A stretch of DNA of 64,000 nt from Effrenium voratum (taxonomy: Eukaryota > Sar > Dinophyceae > Suessiales > Symbiodiniaceae), in the NCBI GenBank assembly GCA_963377175.1, contig CAUJNA010001613.1, positions 543,746 to 607,745 on the forward strand. Direction: 5' to 3'. Position numbers and translations under genes: made by a program. Shown here one piece after another: positions 1-9,139 of this stretch (positions within the stretch are counted from its first letter, which is position 1; each line of letters starts with the position of its first letter). The notes under the pieces were generated by a model. It ran no database searches. It saw only the letters and a list, made by a program, of their open reading frames with translations, and was not told the DNA's origin.

Positions 1-946
1 GATGTGGGGAATTAAAGTTGGAAACCACAAATGAGGGAAGCCCGATGAGACAGAGCCCATTTTTGCACTTTTACGGATGCTTACCTACGTCTTCGGCCTG
101 TGTTTTAACCGCAGCAGCAGATTGGTATCATATGCAGAATGAGTTTGTTTGTGTACGCTTTGCGTGCATAATATGTCTGTAGATTGTTGGCTCCTTTTGA
201 GAACCCCATGATACTTCCGCAGAGTTTTTTTTGCAAATCGTGCCCTTAACCTGAGACAATGCCAATCTTCACCCAAGGCAATGCAAGGCAAGATGACCGG
301 CTGCTGAGCGTTTCGCGCGCAGTTGTCAGGTTGCACAACAACCAGACGGAAATCCGGAACAACATCACCAACCTCGAGGACAGAAGTCGCCAGATGTGCT
401 TGCTTTCTTCATGGCACAAATGTCCTATGGAATGCTAGGCGACGGACAGCAGCATCAGCCTCCAGTAGATCTTGCAAATCCATAAGTACTTTTAGGTTCC
501 AACGAGGAGGTTAGGTGTGGGGGGTTGAAGGCTAGAGTGTTTTGTAGCATGAACTCATGGGTTTGGATGAACCAATCCTGGTGGATCCTTGTCTTCGATG
601 GAACGGGGATGTGATCAAGATTTGGTCAAGGGCTTGTTCCGTGGATAGGACCTGGTGGTGAGGAATGATTGATCTCCTTGCCTTTGGAAACCTGAACTGG
701 GAATGTTTCAAGGCTATCCAGGCAAGCTTGCAGCACCTGGCAGTTGTACTAGGCTCGAACTTGCAATGATCTATGAAGTGAAAACAAGGCGTAGTGCAAT
801 ATCACATTCGCCATCAGAAGAAATTGTCTGCCTGTGCTGCCCTGGCTGTGGGCTACAATAGTTTTCAGACGAGAACTGGTTGCTCTTTTCCTACATTAAA
901 GAAAAGGAATGTAACGCAACCAGCACGCTCAACCATATGTAATAAA
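1..946. other. Intergenic DNA, no gene seen
   Basis: No reading frame here has recognisable domains, and I see no tandem repeat or RNA gene. Short open frames exist on both strands but look random in composition. Confidence 0.6.
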
Positions 947-1064
947 CTTGACTGCTATTCGATTGGATCTTTACTGTAGACTTTAAGTTTTTGGGGAATC
1001 AACGGGTTTTCCACTCAACCCCCAAAAAGTTAAACTTTTTGCAGGGGGGTCAACAGCAGCCAAC
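947..1064 (+). mobile_element. MITE-like element, family C, copy 1
   Basis: The left terminus reads CTTGACTGCTATT and the right terminus, read on the other strand, is GTTGGCTGCTGTTG, giving imperfect terminal inverted repeats. The flanks TAAA (943-946) and CAAA (1065-1068) fit a 4-bp target duplication with one mismatch. The body contains a TTTTCCACTCAACCCC stretch and ends in a GCAGGGGGGTCAAC block shared with copies at 23135 and 54877. It has no coding capacity. Family assignment comes from comparing copies inside this window only. Confidence 0.65.
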
Positions 1065-1776
1065 CAAAATCCTATGTAAGGTTTGCTTGGTAGTCAGAAT
1101 CCCAAGCGTACCGGATCGGCCAAAGTTCATCCGAGCCTCGAAACCTGTCCACCTTGAAGCGGCCAAAGATTGGGTGGATCCGCCCCATGCTGTAGAATTC
1201 GTTGGCCATAGACCACCAAGAGTTTTTTTTTTTCAACAAATCGACTAGACGAGGCGCAGGCCTACTTGAGACCGACACAAATGCAGCTGTTTCCAGGTCA
1301 TGGCTGGTTCTGGTGCGTGACGGAGCACTGGTACAACATGATAGAACCGCAAGTTGAAAGCAAATGGCAGGTGTTTGCCCAACATTTGTGAGACAACCAT
1401 GACATCTCTTTTCACGCGAGAATCTTGAACCCTTGGCTAGCAGCTTGGCCCCTGGCGAGGAGCGGATGAACGCCGGGTTCTCCATTTGCGACGTGTTGCT
1501 TGGCGATGAATTGGCGGCTGTGCAGTGCCTATTGTGGTAGCTGCTGTTGACTATTGTCTGTGGTTTCATGTGGGCTTGGCTTGATTCTTTTTGGAGATTG
1601 GGACAGATCGCCTCATCAGATCCAGCTGACAACAAGTTCCATCGGATCAATTCAAGAATGTACTTTGACATCCACGTCATGCAAGAGCTCTCTTTAGGGT
1701 TGGAGTCTGTTGACAACATCCGTCATATTGACATACGAAGAGCACGCATGGCGAAACCTCACATCACGCGCATACA
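1065..1776. other. Unassigned DNA, no gene seen
   Basis: A 215-codon open frame spans 1072-1719 on the minus strand. It has no recognisable motif and a scattered composition, so I do not call it a gene. A short T-run lies near 1221-1229. Confidence 0.5.
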
Positions 1777-1860
1777 CTGCAAACACAAACACACGAACAC
1801 ACATCCTAGTACAACCACAAACACACACACACACACAACCGCACGAACTCACACACACAA
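1777..1860 (+). repeat. CA-rich microsatellite flanking the retrotransposon 3' end
   Basis: ACA/CACA-type simple repeat with interruptions, containing CAAACACAAACACAC. The same 15-mer occurs just beyond the other end of the retrotransposon, near 9292-9308. Confidence 0.8.
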
Positions 1861-1926
1861 ATGAAAATGAAAATGTGTGTCACAGCTGGAGACCAATTGT
1901 CCACGCTGCTACCGACTCATGCAGAA

Positions 1927-3537
1927 CTAAGCTGTGGAGTACTGCTCAGCGATACAGGCGACAGCCGTTATCACCGCAGTTTCCCAAGCCAGTGCACTCT
2001 TTCGATCCCGAGCCCACGCGGCCCGAGCCGATCCAATCAACAAGCTGCGCATGCGGCTCTTGGCCTCACGATCTGCAGCCGCGTTCCATGCCCGGAGTGT
2101 GAATTCTGGCACACCGCATGTTGGAGCCCATTCGGGTACAACCCTGCCAGGTGCAGGCACCCACTGAAACTGAAGCTGGATGTGGCAGTTGGCACACTGG
2201 CGGCGCAAAGCTGCACATGTCCGCCCCAAAAGGCGGGCGCTGCCGGTGCCTGTTTCGACCAGCTGAATGGCAGAAAGACAATCACTCACAAAAAGCACAT
2301 GCCTAGGGCGTGGCCGTCCGTGGCGACACAGAACCGAGATGGCCTGCAACACATGTAGCAACGCAGACACTTCAGCCCGAAAAGGAGACTGATCTTCACT
2401 ATGAATGCCGGGGAGAAAAACACACCAAGAGCCGACGCCATCATCGGAAGAACCATCAGTGGCAACTGACACAAAGGGGTTTTCTTCCGCTAGGCTGCTC
2501 AGGGCGTCTGCAAGACCGTCACAGGCTCCCTGAATTTGCTCATCAAGAGGCGGGGCGGGCCGCTCGCCGATGTCGCGGGCAAACAACCTTTCCTCAGCTC
2601 TATGACAGGGCTCGGCGGGTCGCTTGTCCTGAGTGTTGGCGCAACACCACACAAGATGCGGTCTTGATGGGTACATGAGACCACACATGCATTGTATGCG
2701 TTCATCATCTGCACCAAAATGGATACAATCAAAGTGCTTGTGCCAAAGGCTGCAACCAGTGGCCAGAGCCGCTTGCTTCAAAAACTTTGCGCCGTCACTT
2801 TGCCACATGGCAACGTGCCCTTCGAACCTGCAAATGGCCGCAGCCCTGGGGGCGGGCAAAGTCTTGCCGCTGGCAAGAGTGCCATTAGGGTCTGGGCGAT
2901 GCAATGATCGTTTCACTCGTTTACACTGGCGCAAGGCTCTTGCCCTATGCCAGTCACTCAACCATCCGTGCAAAACACCAACCGCATCGACACCGATGCG
3001 AAAAACACGCAGCCTTCCGAAAGAGTCCGTTCGACAAATGCAATTGCACTGCTCGCTGGTCCACCAACCTAGGCTTTGCAAAAGGGCTGCAGCGCCGGGA
3101 AATAAATCATGCCAACGCTTGCAGTGAAATGCAGCATCAAGGTGCTCATGCCAAAGTGGTGCTGCACAATGAAAGCGCATGAAGGCTTTGAGAGCTGCCC
3201 ACTGCGATGCAAATTCTGCATGCACATCCCATCCAAGAATTTCGAACAAAATGCAGTTCGGTTTGTCTTGGAGCAACCGCTTGTCAAAAATGTGCCGAAT
3301 GCTTTGCCGTAAGTTTGACACATCCTCGGCAGGCACCGTGGCAAACCCGGCTGCCCAGCAAAACAAGGGCAAAATCAAACACCGTACGTGCCGGACCTTT
3401 TGATTCAAAGTTCCGGCAACCGCACGGATATACCACATCCTGGCTCGCGCGTGCTCCAACCTAAACCTTGACAGGGAAGGGTCGCTTGTTTGCAAATCAT
3501 AAGTCATGCCAAGCACATCAAGCTGTTGTCCGGCTGG
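1927..3537 (-). CDS. ORF2 C-terminal part: RT thumb, zinc-knuckle-like region and RNase H
   Basis: This is in frame with the RT segment, separated only by the TAG at 3538-3540. I mark it from the codon after that stop, since no start codon of its own is convincing (the first GTG is at 3514-3516). Counting from that GTG, residues 1-60 hold the RT motif E and thumb-like region. A Cys/His cluster (C276, C278, H287, C291, C292) resembles the knuckle often found before the RNase H domain. RNase H acidic residues are D354 in ATDGS, E382 in FRAEVSAL, D412 in FVSDCLSAI, and D482 in NAAADREA. The position that is usually His in the W-V-P-x-H loop is Pro456 here (QWVPAPGR). The domain would remove RNA from the RNA-DNA hybrid. 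The frame ends at 1927, with little 3' UTR before the CA repeat. Confidence 0.87.
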   Translation of the reverse strand, partial: PAGQQLDVLGMTYDLQTSDPSLSRFRLEHARARMWYIRAVAGTLNQKVRHVRCLILPLFCWAAGFATVPAEDVSNLRQSIRHIFDKRLLQDKPNCILFEILGWDVHAEFASQWAALKAFMRFHCAAPLWHEHLDAAFHCKRWHDLFPGAAALLQSLGWWTSEQCNCICRTDSFGRLRVFRIGVDAVGVLHGWLSDWHRARALRQCKRVKRSLHRPDPNGTLASGKTLPAPRAAAICRFEGHVAMWQSDGAKFLKQAALATGCSLWHKHFDCIHFGADDERIQCMCGLMYPSRPHLVWCCANTQDKRPAEPCHRAEERLFARDIGERPAPPLDEQIQGACDGLADALSSLAEENPFVSVATDGSSDDGVGSWCVFLPGIHSEDQSPFRAEVSALLHVLQAISVLCRHGRPRPRHVLFVSDCLSAIQLVETGTGSARLLGRTCAALRRQCANCHIQLQFQWVPAPGRVVPEWAPTCGVPEFTLRAWNAAADREAKSRMRSLLIGSARAAWARDRKSALAWETAVITAVACIAEQYSTA

Positions 3538-4992
3538 CTACGCCAACCGTGCTTCAAGATCGCGGGCGTGCGGGTGGTCAACCCTGCACGCCAGGTGGCA
3601 CTTGTGCAAAGAACATGAAAAATTGACCACCCTATCAAAGGCATCACTCTGTTCCCGTGCTTGGGTCAAACGTGCTGGGTTGCTGCTCCAAAAGGACCTG
3701 TCGTCAACGTATGCAATGCAATCAACCCCCCTAAGGCTAACACTGGAAGTCCAGCAAAACATCACGGCTGCTGCAAGCAGGGGGGAAAGGGGGCACCCCT
3801 GCACCAAACCACGCGTGACTGGGTGCCACTGCCCGCCAAAGACTCCTTGGCTAGCGAAAATTCTCCGCCCGCCTTGGTAAAAAGTTTTCACTAGACCACA
3901 CAACTGAGCCAGGGCTCCTAAATGGTGAAGGACCGCCTGCAGGTGTTCATGAACGACACTATCAAAGAATTTGGACAAGTCCTGAGCAACGAAGCAGCAA
4001 TCCGGGTTGGACATGGCGTGCCAGAGTTGCATGTGAGCGTCATGTACGGCTCTTTCAGGCACGCCGCCAAGAATACGATGGTCCAGCCATCGAGCGGACC
4101 ACCGACTCATGCAAGTGTTCACATGTTTGGCGCCGATGCGCCAAACCACAGGAAGGATAGACAGCGGTCTGAGATCGCCGGTGGGCTTCGGGATCATGCT
4201 CACCCATGCATTTTTCCACTGGTCCGGCACTACACTATGCTCGTAAACAACTTGCCACAGCTCAGTCAGGCCCTGCCACCATGTGTGGGGCAGCAGCAGC
4301 AACTGAGAGGCCGTCCAATGGTCAGGGCCAGCCGCCTTGGAGGCCAAAGCCTTGGCGATGCGCTGAAGGGATGCTAAGCTCCAAGTAACGGTACAACTGT
4401 CACTTGCGTTAACACGAGGCACCTCAGTCAGAAATTGCTCCAGCTGTGCAATGCGAGGAGCGCTAGTTAGCTCAGGCGGACATGTCCATTTTGGGATCCA
4501 ATCCGCGGCTGCCGCCTCTACTTCGTGCACTGGGTGCACAGACACACGACGAACCTGCTCGGCGGTAAGGGGCGCACTTTGGGACTGCAGAGCACAGCGC
4601 GTGGCCGCCTTCCGTTTAATCCAAGCAGTTTGTTTTTTCTCGTTAGGCATCAACGCATCCTCCCATGCTTGGATGCGGGCATCGCGGTCGCAATTCTCGG
4701 CTTGAAGAATTTCATGGGCCACAATAGGGGCATCCATTTCCAAAGAAAAGAATCCCAAACCCCCCAAATTGGGAAAGGAGGGAGTCAAGTTTTGGGCTTC
4801 ACGAAAGGCCTTAGCCCGCAGCTGGTGATTGTCAGGGCATCTTGCCAAGTGGAGCACCCGGCGATGCAAATGATGCAATCTTGTCACGAGTATGGATTCT
4901 CCCACCCGGGTGCCTGCTTCGCGGGGCTTGGTGGCGCGGCTCCCATGACTGAGATCTGCGGAGGCCGCGGTCAGAATCCATAAAAAGTGCAT
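3538..4992 (-). CDS. ORF2 middle part: reverse transcriptase
   Basis: The frame holds a complete set of RT motifs. These are AAGPDHW (221-226), a motif-2 region with KPTGDLRPLSILPVVWRI (269-286), motif A with D338 and FFD at 342-344, motif B RGLVQGCPLSPLL (394-406), and the catalytic YVDD (428-431; codons 3700-3711). A motif-D-like VNFSCSLHKC follows. The listed start is only where this frame opens. The real protein enters from the endonuclease frame through a frameshift at about 4900-4990. The segment ends in TAG at 3538-3540. The same frame continues at once with a PAGQQLDVLGMTYD stretch that contains the RT motif E (LGM), so this TAG is a premature stop inside the RT domain rather than a natural end. 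Confidence 0.93.
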   Translation of the reverse strand: MHFLWILTAASADLSHGSRATKPREAGTRVGESILVTRLHHLHRRVLHLARCPDNHQLRAKAFREAQNLTPSFPNLGGLGFFSLEMDAPIVAHEILQAENCDRDARIQAWEDALMPNEKKQTAWIKRKAATRCALQSQSAPLTAEQVRRVSVHPVHEVEAAAADWIPKWTCPPELTSAPRIAQLEQFLTEVPRVNASDSCTVTWSLASLQRIAKALASKAAGPDHWTASQLLLLPHTWWQGLTELWQVVYEHSVVPDQWKNAWVSMIPKPTGDLRPLSILPVVWRIGAKHVNTCMSRWSARWLDHRILGGVPERAVHDAHMQLWHAMSNPDCCFVAQDLSKFFDSVVHEHLQAVLHHLGALAQLCGLVKTFYQGGRRIFASQGVFGGQWHPVTRGLVQGCPLSPLLAAAVMFCWTSSVSLRGVDCIAYVDDRSFWSSNPARLTQAREQSDAFDRVVNFSCSLHKCHLACRVDHPHARDLEARLA

Positions 4993-5818
4993 GCTCAGCG
5001 GTGTCTGACAAAATGGTCCAGGCTGCGTTCACGTCTTTCCGCTCCAGTGCCACGCGAAATTCCGCGGTTGGCCACTTTTGCTCATATATTTTGTGAACAT
5101 CTGAACGGGAGCGCACGGCTGCAGCCCGCACAGGCGCCCGACATGCCGCGAAATCAGTGGCCAGGTCAAGGCGATACCGAACGGCAAGGTGATCCCCCAC
5201 CCCTTGAGTGTGGTCAATTTCGACTGCATGAATTGAACGGCTGCACAAACCAAAATCAATGCGTCTGGCAGATTTGCAAGTGCCAGGCAAGCCTCCAGCT
5301 TCGAAAGGTTCATCCAAGCTAGAAGCGGCACCTAAAGATAATAATTCACTAATGGCAGTGTCATCTTGGGTGAGGTTAAAATCTCCCAAGAGCATCCACC
5401 TGTCTGCAACGCTGCGCAAGGCAGCCACCAACTGGCGTGTGTGTGATGCTGCCAGCTGCGGGTCTCCCGCGTTGCCGTAGGTGCAGCACACCACAACTTT
5501 GTCAACAGACGATCCCCGAGCAAGGATTCCGGTGCAGTATTTGCCAGGCTGATCAATGTTGGCCAACTGCAACGGCTTGATTGGAACCTGGGACACAATG
5601 CCTACACGATACATGCGGGTGTCCTCATCAAGGTTTCCAACCAGTGCACTAAATCCGGTTTTCTGCCATTCATTGACGTAAGACACAGCACTGTGTTCAT
5701 TCAAGTTGATTTCTTGCAAACACAGCACATTACACGGAAACTGCTGCAACATGGCCCGGATGGCCTTGTTTTTGGCAACCCCTGCACGATCCACATTTAA
5801 CGTGCCGATCCAAGTCAT
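4832..5818 (-). CDS. ORF2 N-terminal part: APE-like (EEP family) endonuclease
   Basis: The ATG at 5818 lies in an ATGA overlap with the upstream ORF. Endonuclease/exonuclease/phosphatase motifs appear in the expected order: N8 in GTLNV, E36 in LCLQEINL, Y114 in CCTYGN, D146 and N148 in LLGDFNLT, R186-I-D188 in RRIDFG, and D209-H210 in GDHLAVRY. These are the metal-binding and catalytic positions of APE-type retrotransposon endonucleases, which nick target DNA to prime reverse transcription. The domain ends around residue 220. After about residue 270 the frame drifts: a frameshift at about 4900-4990 moves the true reading into the frame of the RT segment, and the last 30-40 residues here (to the stop at 4832) are probably spurious. 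The catalytic domain itself seems undamaged. Confidence 0.9.
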   Translation of the reverse strand: MTWIGTLNVDRAGVAKNKAIRAMLQQFPCNVLCLQEINLNEHSAVSYVNEWQKTGFSALVGNLDEDTRMYRVGIVSQVPIKPLQLANIDQPGKYCTGILARGSSVDKVVVCCTYGNAGDPQLAASHTRQLVAALRSVADRWMLLGDFNLTQDDTAISELLSLGAASSLDEPFEAGGLPGTCKSARRIDFGLCSRSIHAVEIDHTQGVGDHLAVRYRLDLATDFAACRAPVRAAAVRSRSDVHKIYEQKWPTAEFRVALERKDVNAAWTILSDTAEHALFMDSDRGLRRSQSWEPRHQAPRSRHPGGRIHTRDKIASFASPGAPLGKMP

Positions 5819-6648
5819 GGCGTCAGCTTTTCACCCACAATGGTCTTGGCACCCTCGAAGATGTGTGTCAACAGACCCGGGTCAACGCCATGATCGATGG
5901 CGCGACACTGTCGCTCGGTCTCGGCCAATCCGGCGAGCCGCTGCTTGCGCACCTTATTGCGGTCACTGGCGACGACTGGGCACTTATGCTTGCAGGCTGT
6001 CTGGACGGACATGAAGGCGCCCTGACACTTTTTGCAACTCCAGCCGGTATGCACACACAACGCTGGCTGTCCCTGGCGCTTGGCGATGGTAGGCCACGAA
6101 AAGGTGGTCAAGTGATCGCCCTGCTTCTGTATGAGCTTCAGCTTTCGCTTGGCCGCATGCTGATTGAGAGTGCGGATCCTACGCTGTTGCTTGAGTGGCG
6201 CCTCGCATGGAGTCCGCTTCAAGAGCTTCTTCCATCGGTTCATGTTACATCTCGGGTGGGCATCCTGCCTGTGCTTGTCGCGCTCATCGCTAAAGATGCG
6301 CGCCGAGATCTTCAGGCGCATTGCACGCGTGATGCCATGCTTGCACAGCGGGCACTGCCATGCAACCGGGGGAGTAGGCTCAGCAACCACAATGTCACTG
6401 GGTCTACTGAGTCGCTCGGCTTGGCCTTGGCCATCGTGACTTGTGGCGATGTGCTCATAGCGCTTCTTGCACAACGCATCACCGTGAGTCGCTCGAGCGA
6501 TGAACGGGCACATCGGGCATGTCCATTCATATTCCCCACTTGCTGCACGAGGGAAGGACCATCCTCGCTCCCTGTGCTGCTGCTTTTTCGTAGGGCCAGC
6601 AGGCTCTAGCATTTCGGGCGCCACAGTCGGTAGCGAGGCCGCTCCCAT
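5815..6648 (-). CDS. Retrotransposon zinc-finger ORF
   Basis: This 277-residue frame starts at an ATG (6646-6648) immediately preceded by an in-frame TGA, so the start is well defined unless the TGA is itself a lesion. Two similar fingers have the form C-x2-C ... H-x4-H: C44/C47 with H66/H71, and C99/C102 with H126/H131. A third Cys/His cluster lies at C205, C208, C219, H221 and C223. Between them is a highly basic region (about 139-176). This suits an RNA- or DNA-binding partner of the retrotransposon RNP. It overlaps the preceding ORF1 tail by 43 bp in another frame, so it could be a separate ORF or the C-terminus of ORF1 split by a frameshift. Its stop overlaps the endonuclease start as ATGA (5815-5818), which suggests coupled translation by termination-reinitiation. 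Confidence 0.7.
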   Translation of the reverse strand: MGAASLPTVAPEMLEPAGPTKKQQHRERGWSFPRAASGEYEWTCPMCPFIARATHGDALCKKRYEHIATSHDGQGQAERLSRPSDIVVAEPTPPVAWQCPLCKHGITRAMRLKISARIFSDERDKHRQDAHPRCNMNRWKKLLKRTPCEAPLKQQRRIRTLNQHAAKRKLKLIQKQGDHLTTFSWPTIAKRQGQPALCVHTGWSCKKCQGAFMSVQTACKHKCPVVASDRNKVRKQRLAGLAETERQCRAIDHGVDPGLLTHIFEGAKTIVGEKLTP

Positions 6649-7347
6649 TCAGGCGGCGTGTGTTGCAGCACTGCGGTCCACTTTGTCTTGCATGACACGT
6701 GCAGAGGAGTCCGCACTGTCTTGGCAGACTTCGCCTCCGGCCCGGCTGTCTTGCAGAGAGCCTCCCGACCGCTGTTCGCAGCATCCTTGTGATCAACAAG
6801 GATCCGCGCTGAGCAGGTAGAGCTCGGCAAGGAGGTCTCTGCATCGCGGGCGCCCGGCGCAGCAGTCCACACCGTGGAGGCGCTGCTGCCTCCACGGATC
6901 ACATCATCAACGCCTCTGTAGGGACGTGGCGTCATGTCAGTCAACTTCCCAGTCAACAGGTCGAAGTGCTGCCCCGTGTGCCACAGCGTGATCACTCCGC
7001 GCTTTCCTGAAGGGATCCAAACACACATTCTCGGAGATCACGATGACTCGCAGGTCAAACTTTCTGGCCAAGGCCCTGATCTCTAGCGTGCTCCCATAAG
7101 CGTGCTGGCCCATGATCAGTTCGAGGTACGAATCGAAGCTGTCACATGGCGTGTCGGACGGGGTCTTTCCATCCCACTCCGTGAGGTACTCATCCTTATG
7201 CTTTTCCATGTGCTCAACGGCTATGGCCCGTAGCTCCAGCGCATGCTTCGTGACAGGCGAGTCAAGCAAGGTCATCCCTTTGCTGAAGCTATGGAAGAGG
7301 CAAGCTCCGTCGCCAGGCACAACGTGCTTCACGAGTCCTTTGGAAGC
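6606..7347 (-). pseudogene. ORF1 C-terminal segment: OTU-like cysteine protease domain, frame-shifted
   Basis: The domain opens with VVPGDGACLFHSFS, matching the OTU signature GDGNCLFRA/SLS. The catalytic Asp codon is at 7309-7311 and the Cys codon at 7300-7302. It continues through a helical region (LELRAIAVEHMEKHKDEYL) and YGSTLEIRALARKFDLRVIVI, typical of OTU folds. A one-base shift near 7020-7027 separates this from the second half in another frame. There VITLWHTGQHFDLL supplies the expected C-terminal His (codon 6966-6968) in an H-F-D context. All triad positions are therefore present but in two frames. OTU enzymes cleave ubiquitin-like linkages. In a retroelement the domain might process the ORF1 product or act on host ubiquitin, which is inference. 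A linker follows and stops at 6606. Confidence 0.82.
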
Positions 7348-7949
7348 TCACGCACCATAATCTTCTGCTTCTTTTTCGAGTCGTCGGCAGGCGCCATTGG
7401 GACATCGCCATCTTTGCCAGCGGCACCATCATCACCGCTGGCCAGCAACTCGGGAGCAACAGCCTTTGCGACAGCCTGGCCCTGGAACTTGCCCACACGC
7501 ATGTCCAAGGTCGGGGAATTTTTCACTTTTTCACTTCTGGCTGGCGCCGGACGGCTCGAGGCAAGCTTGGCCCAGTAGGTCATGGCCCCCACACCTGCGT
7601 CCACCACGAAGGGGACGATGTCACAGTTGGCAGCACTGGACCCGCGGGAAGTGAAGTTGCACAGACCCTTTCCACTCTTCCGTCGGTTCAGGAAGTAGAT
7701 GTCAGTGAAGTGCTGACCGAGCACCTGCGTGGCATCTTCCTGTGTCCATCCAGCGGGCACTTGCTCCAGCATCCACACACGCGACATTACGGCTGTCGCC
7801 TCTCGTGGCACACGTAGGCCGAGCTGCCTCATGCCGGCGGCAATGCCCGGAGGCGCGAGCCGCTTGAGGCGACTCAGGTATGCAGCGTCTGTCTCACCCA
7901 CCTCCTTTTCCTGCCACGTGATCTGCCACGCAGGGCACTGAGTGTCACG
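7329..7949 (-). pseudogene. ORF1 middle segment, frame-shifted continuation
   Basis: This frame continues the ORF1 protein after the indel near 7950. It includes a VWMLEQVPAGWTQEDATQ stretch, then NRRKSGKGLCNFTSRG, and ends in a charged linker with KKKQK. Such a W/V-rich domain followed by a basic patch could be a nucleic-acid-binding fold, but I do not recognise a family. It stops at TGA (7329-7331). There the next frame takes over and leads within about ten codons into the OTU domain, so a second frameshift lies at about 7332-7347. No independent start codon is needed if the original gene was continuous. Confidence 0.7.
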
Positions 7950-9139
7950 AAGAAGCCCCTGCTGCCACTTGCAGTCATGAAGGTGCCCACCTGGTCAGCT
8001 GGCACTCGGGCCAGACCAGTGAACCTCACTTTGTCTCCATGACCGTCCCGCGTCCACTTCCAGGTGTCCAGGATGCTGCACGCATGGCCAGCCGCCCAGG
8101 TCGCAAATACCTTCTGGGGGTCTCGGGTGGCCGCATCCCATTCATCCTGTGAGCAGTATGCTCGCACAGCTTTGGCAAGGATCACCACGTTAGGTTTGGC
8201 GGACACTTGCACCGGCTTGCTCGGAAGCCCCTTTGGCTGCGGGACTTGCATGCCCTTTGTCGCGCACTGTATCACACTTGCATCACGAAAGCGCAGCTTG
8301 CCGTTGCTTGTGCCAGGGACGCGACTTGTTGCCCTGTCGGGGGAAAGGCGCCCAGGCACGACCAGCAACAAGGCATGCTTGTGGCCTGCCCCGACGACCA
8401 TGTTCTCGACCACTATCTTCTGTTCACCGTTGGGAACCAACACCACTCTGCGCAGCTTGTCCGTCTGCTCAGTGATGGCAGCAGCGATGCCCTCAAAAGG
8501 GATCACAGGGGCATCCCAGTCCTGGGCTCGCAGCTGCCACTGCTGCTCACTGTCACTCTGCTTCTTCGGGGCCTGTGGGCTTTGCTTTTCAGCGTGCTTC
8601 TGGCCCTTCAGCTTCTTCTTCACCTCAGTCCACTCCTCCATCTCCACGTCGCTCACGGCCGGCTGTCCTTTGCCTTTGCCTTTGCCTTTGCCCTTGCCCA
8701 GGCGCGGCTCTGGCTCGGTCAGCTCGACCCGTCGCACTGTCTGCTTCTTCTCATCGACCGCGGGCAAAGGACCAGGGCAGGGAGCCAACGGGTAGTACCC
8801 GGTCTTGGTCTTCTTTGCCCGCTTCTTTTTCTTCTTCTTGGTCTTGGCGAAGCTGGGGCCACCCGGTCCAAGCAACTCTGCCAAACCACCATCACTCATA
8901 TACTCTCGGATCAGCTCACTCAGCAGCTGGGCCAACAACGGCTTCATCACACTGACCATGCTGCTCATGCCCTGCTCATCCTCATTCTCTTTGCGCATCC
9001 GCTCAGTCCGTCTGGAACCAGCCGGCCCGGGATGGCTGGCCTCTCCCACACGCACAGCTTTCCACGGATTGTGATCGCTGCGGTGGTCAAACCATGCAAC
9101 CTCCAGCACGAACATCGTCATGCTCATCCATGTCTCCAT
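7940..9139 (-). pseudogene. ORF1 N-terminal segment with VGEASHPGP motif and Lys-rich tracts
   Basis: I take the ATG at 9139 as start. It is the first ATG after a region whose upstream frame is only CA-repeat translation. The protein then reads VGEASHPGP at residues 31-39, a hydrophobic/acidic helix-like stretch at about 60-90, a poly-Lys block at 100-112, and a Gly-Lys repeat at 148-158. These basic blocks would suit nucleic-acid binding or nuclear entry. Residues 200-400 look like a folded domain I cannot assign. Near 7945-7955 the frame is lost: the next frame picks up with RDTQCPAW, a natural continuation, so a 1-2 nt indel is likely. I recall motifs of the form GEASNPGP in dinoflagellate retroelement ORFs; that match needs a search. 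Function as a retroelement ORF1 protein is inferred from position. Confidence 0.75.

Noticed and set aside
1072..1719. 215-codon minus-strand open frame as a gene
   Set aside because: No motif, no upstream signal and mixed composition. It overlaps the edge of a MITE-like element region and looks like chance.
6527..6895. 122-codon minus-strand frame as a separate gene
   Set aside because: It is an Arg/Cys-rich alternative frame across the ORF1 tail; the overlapping frame ending at 6606 gives the more natural linker.
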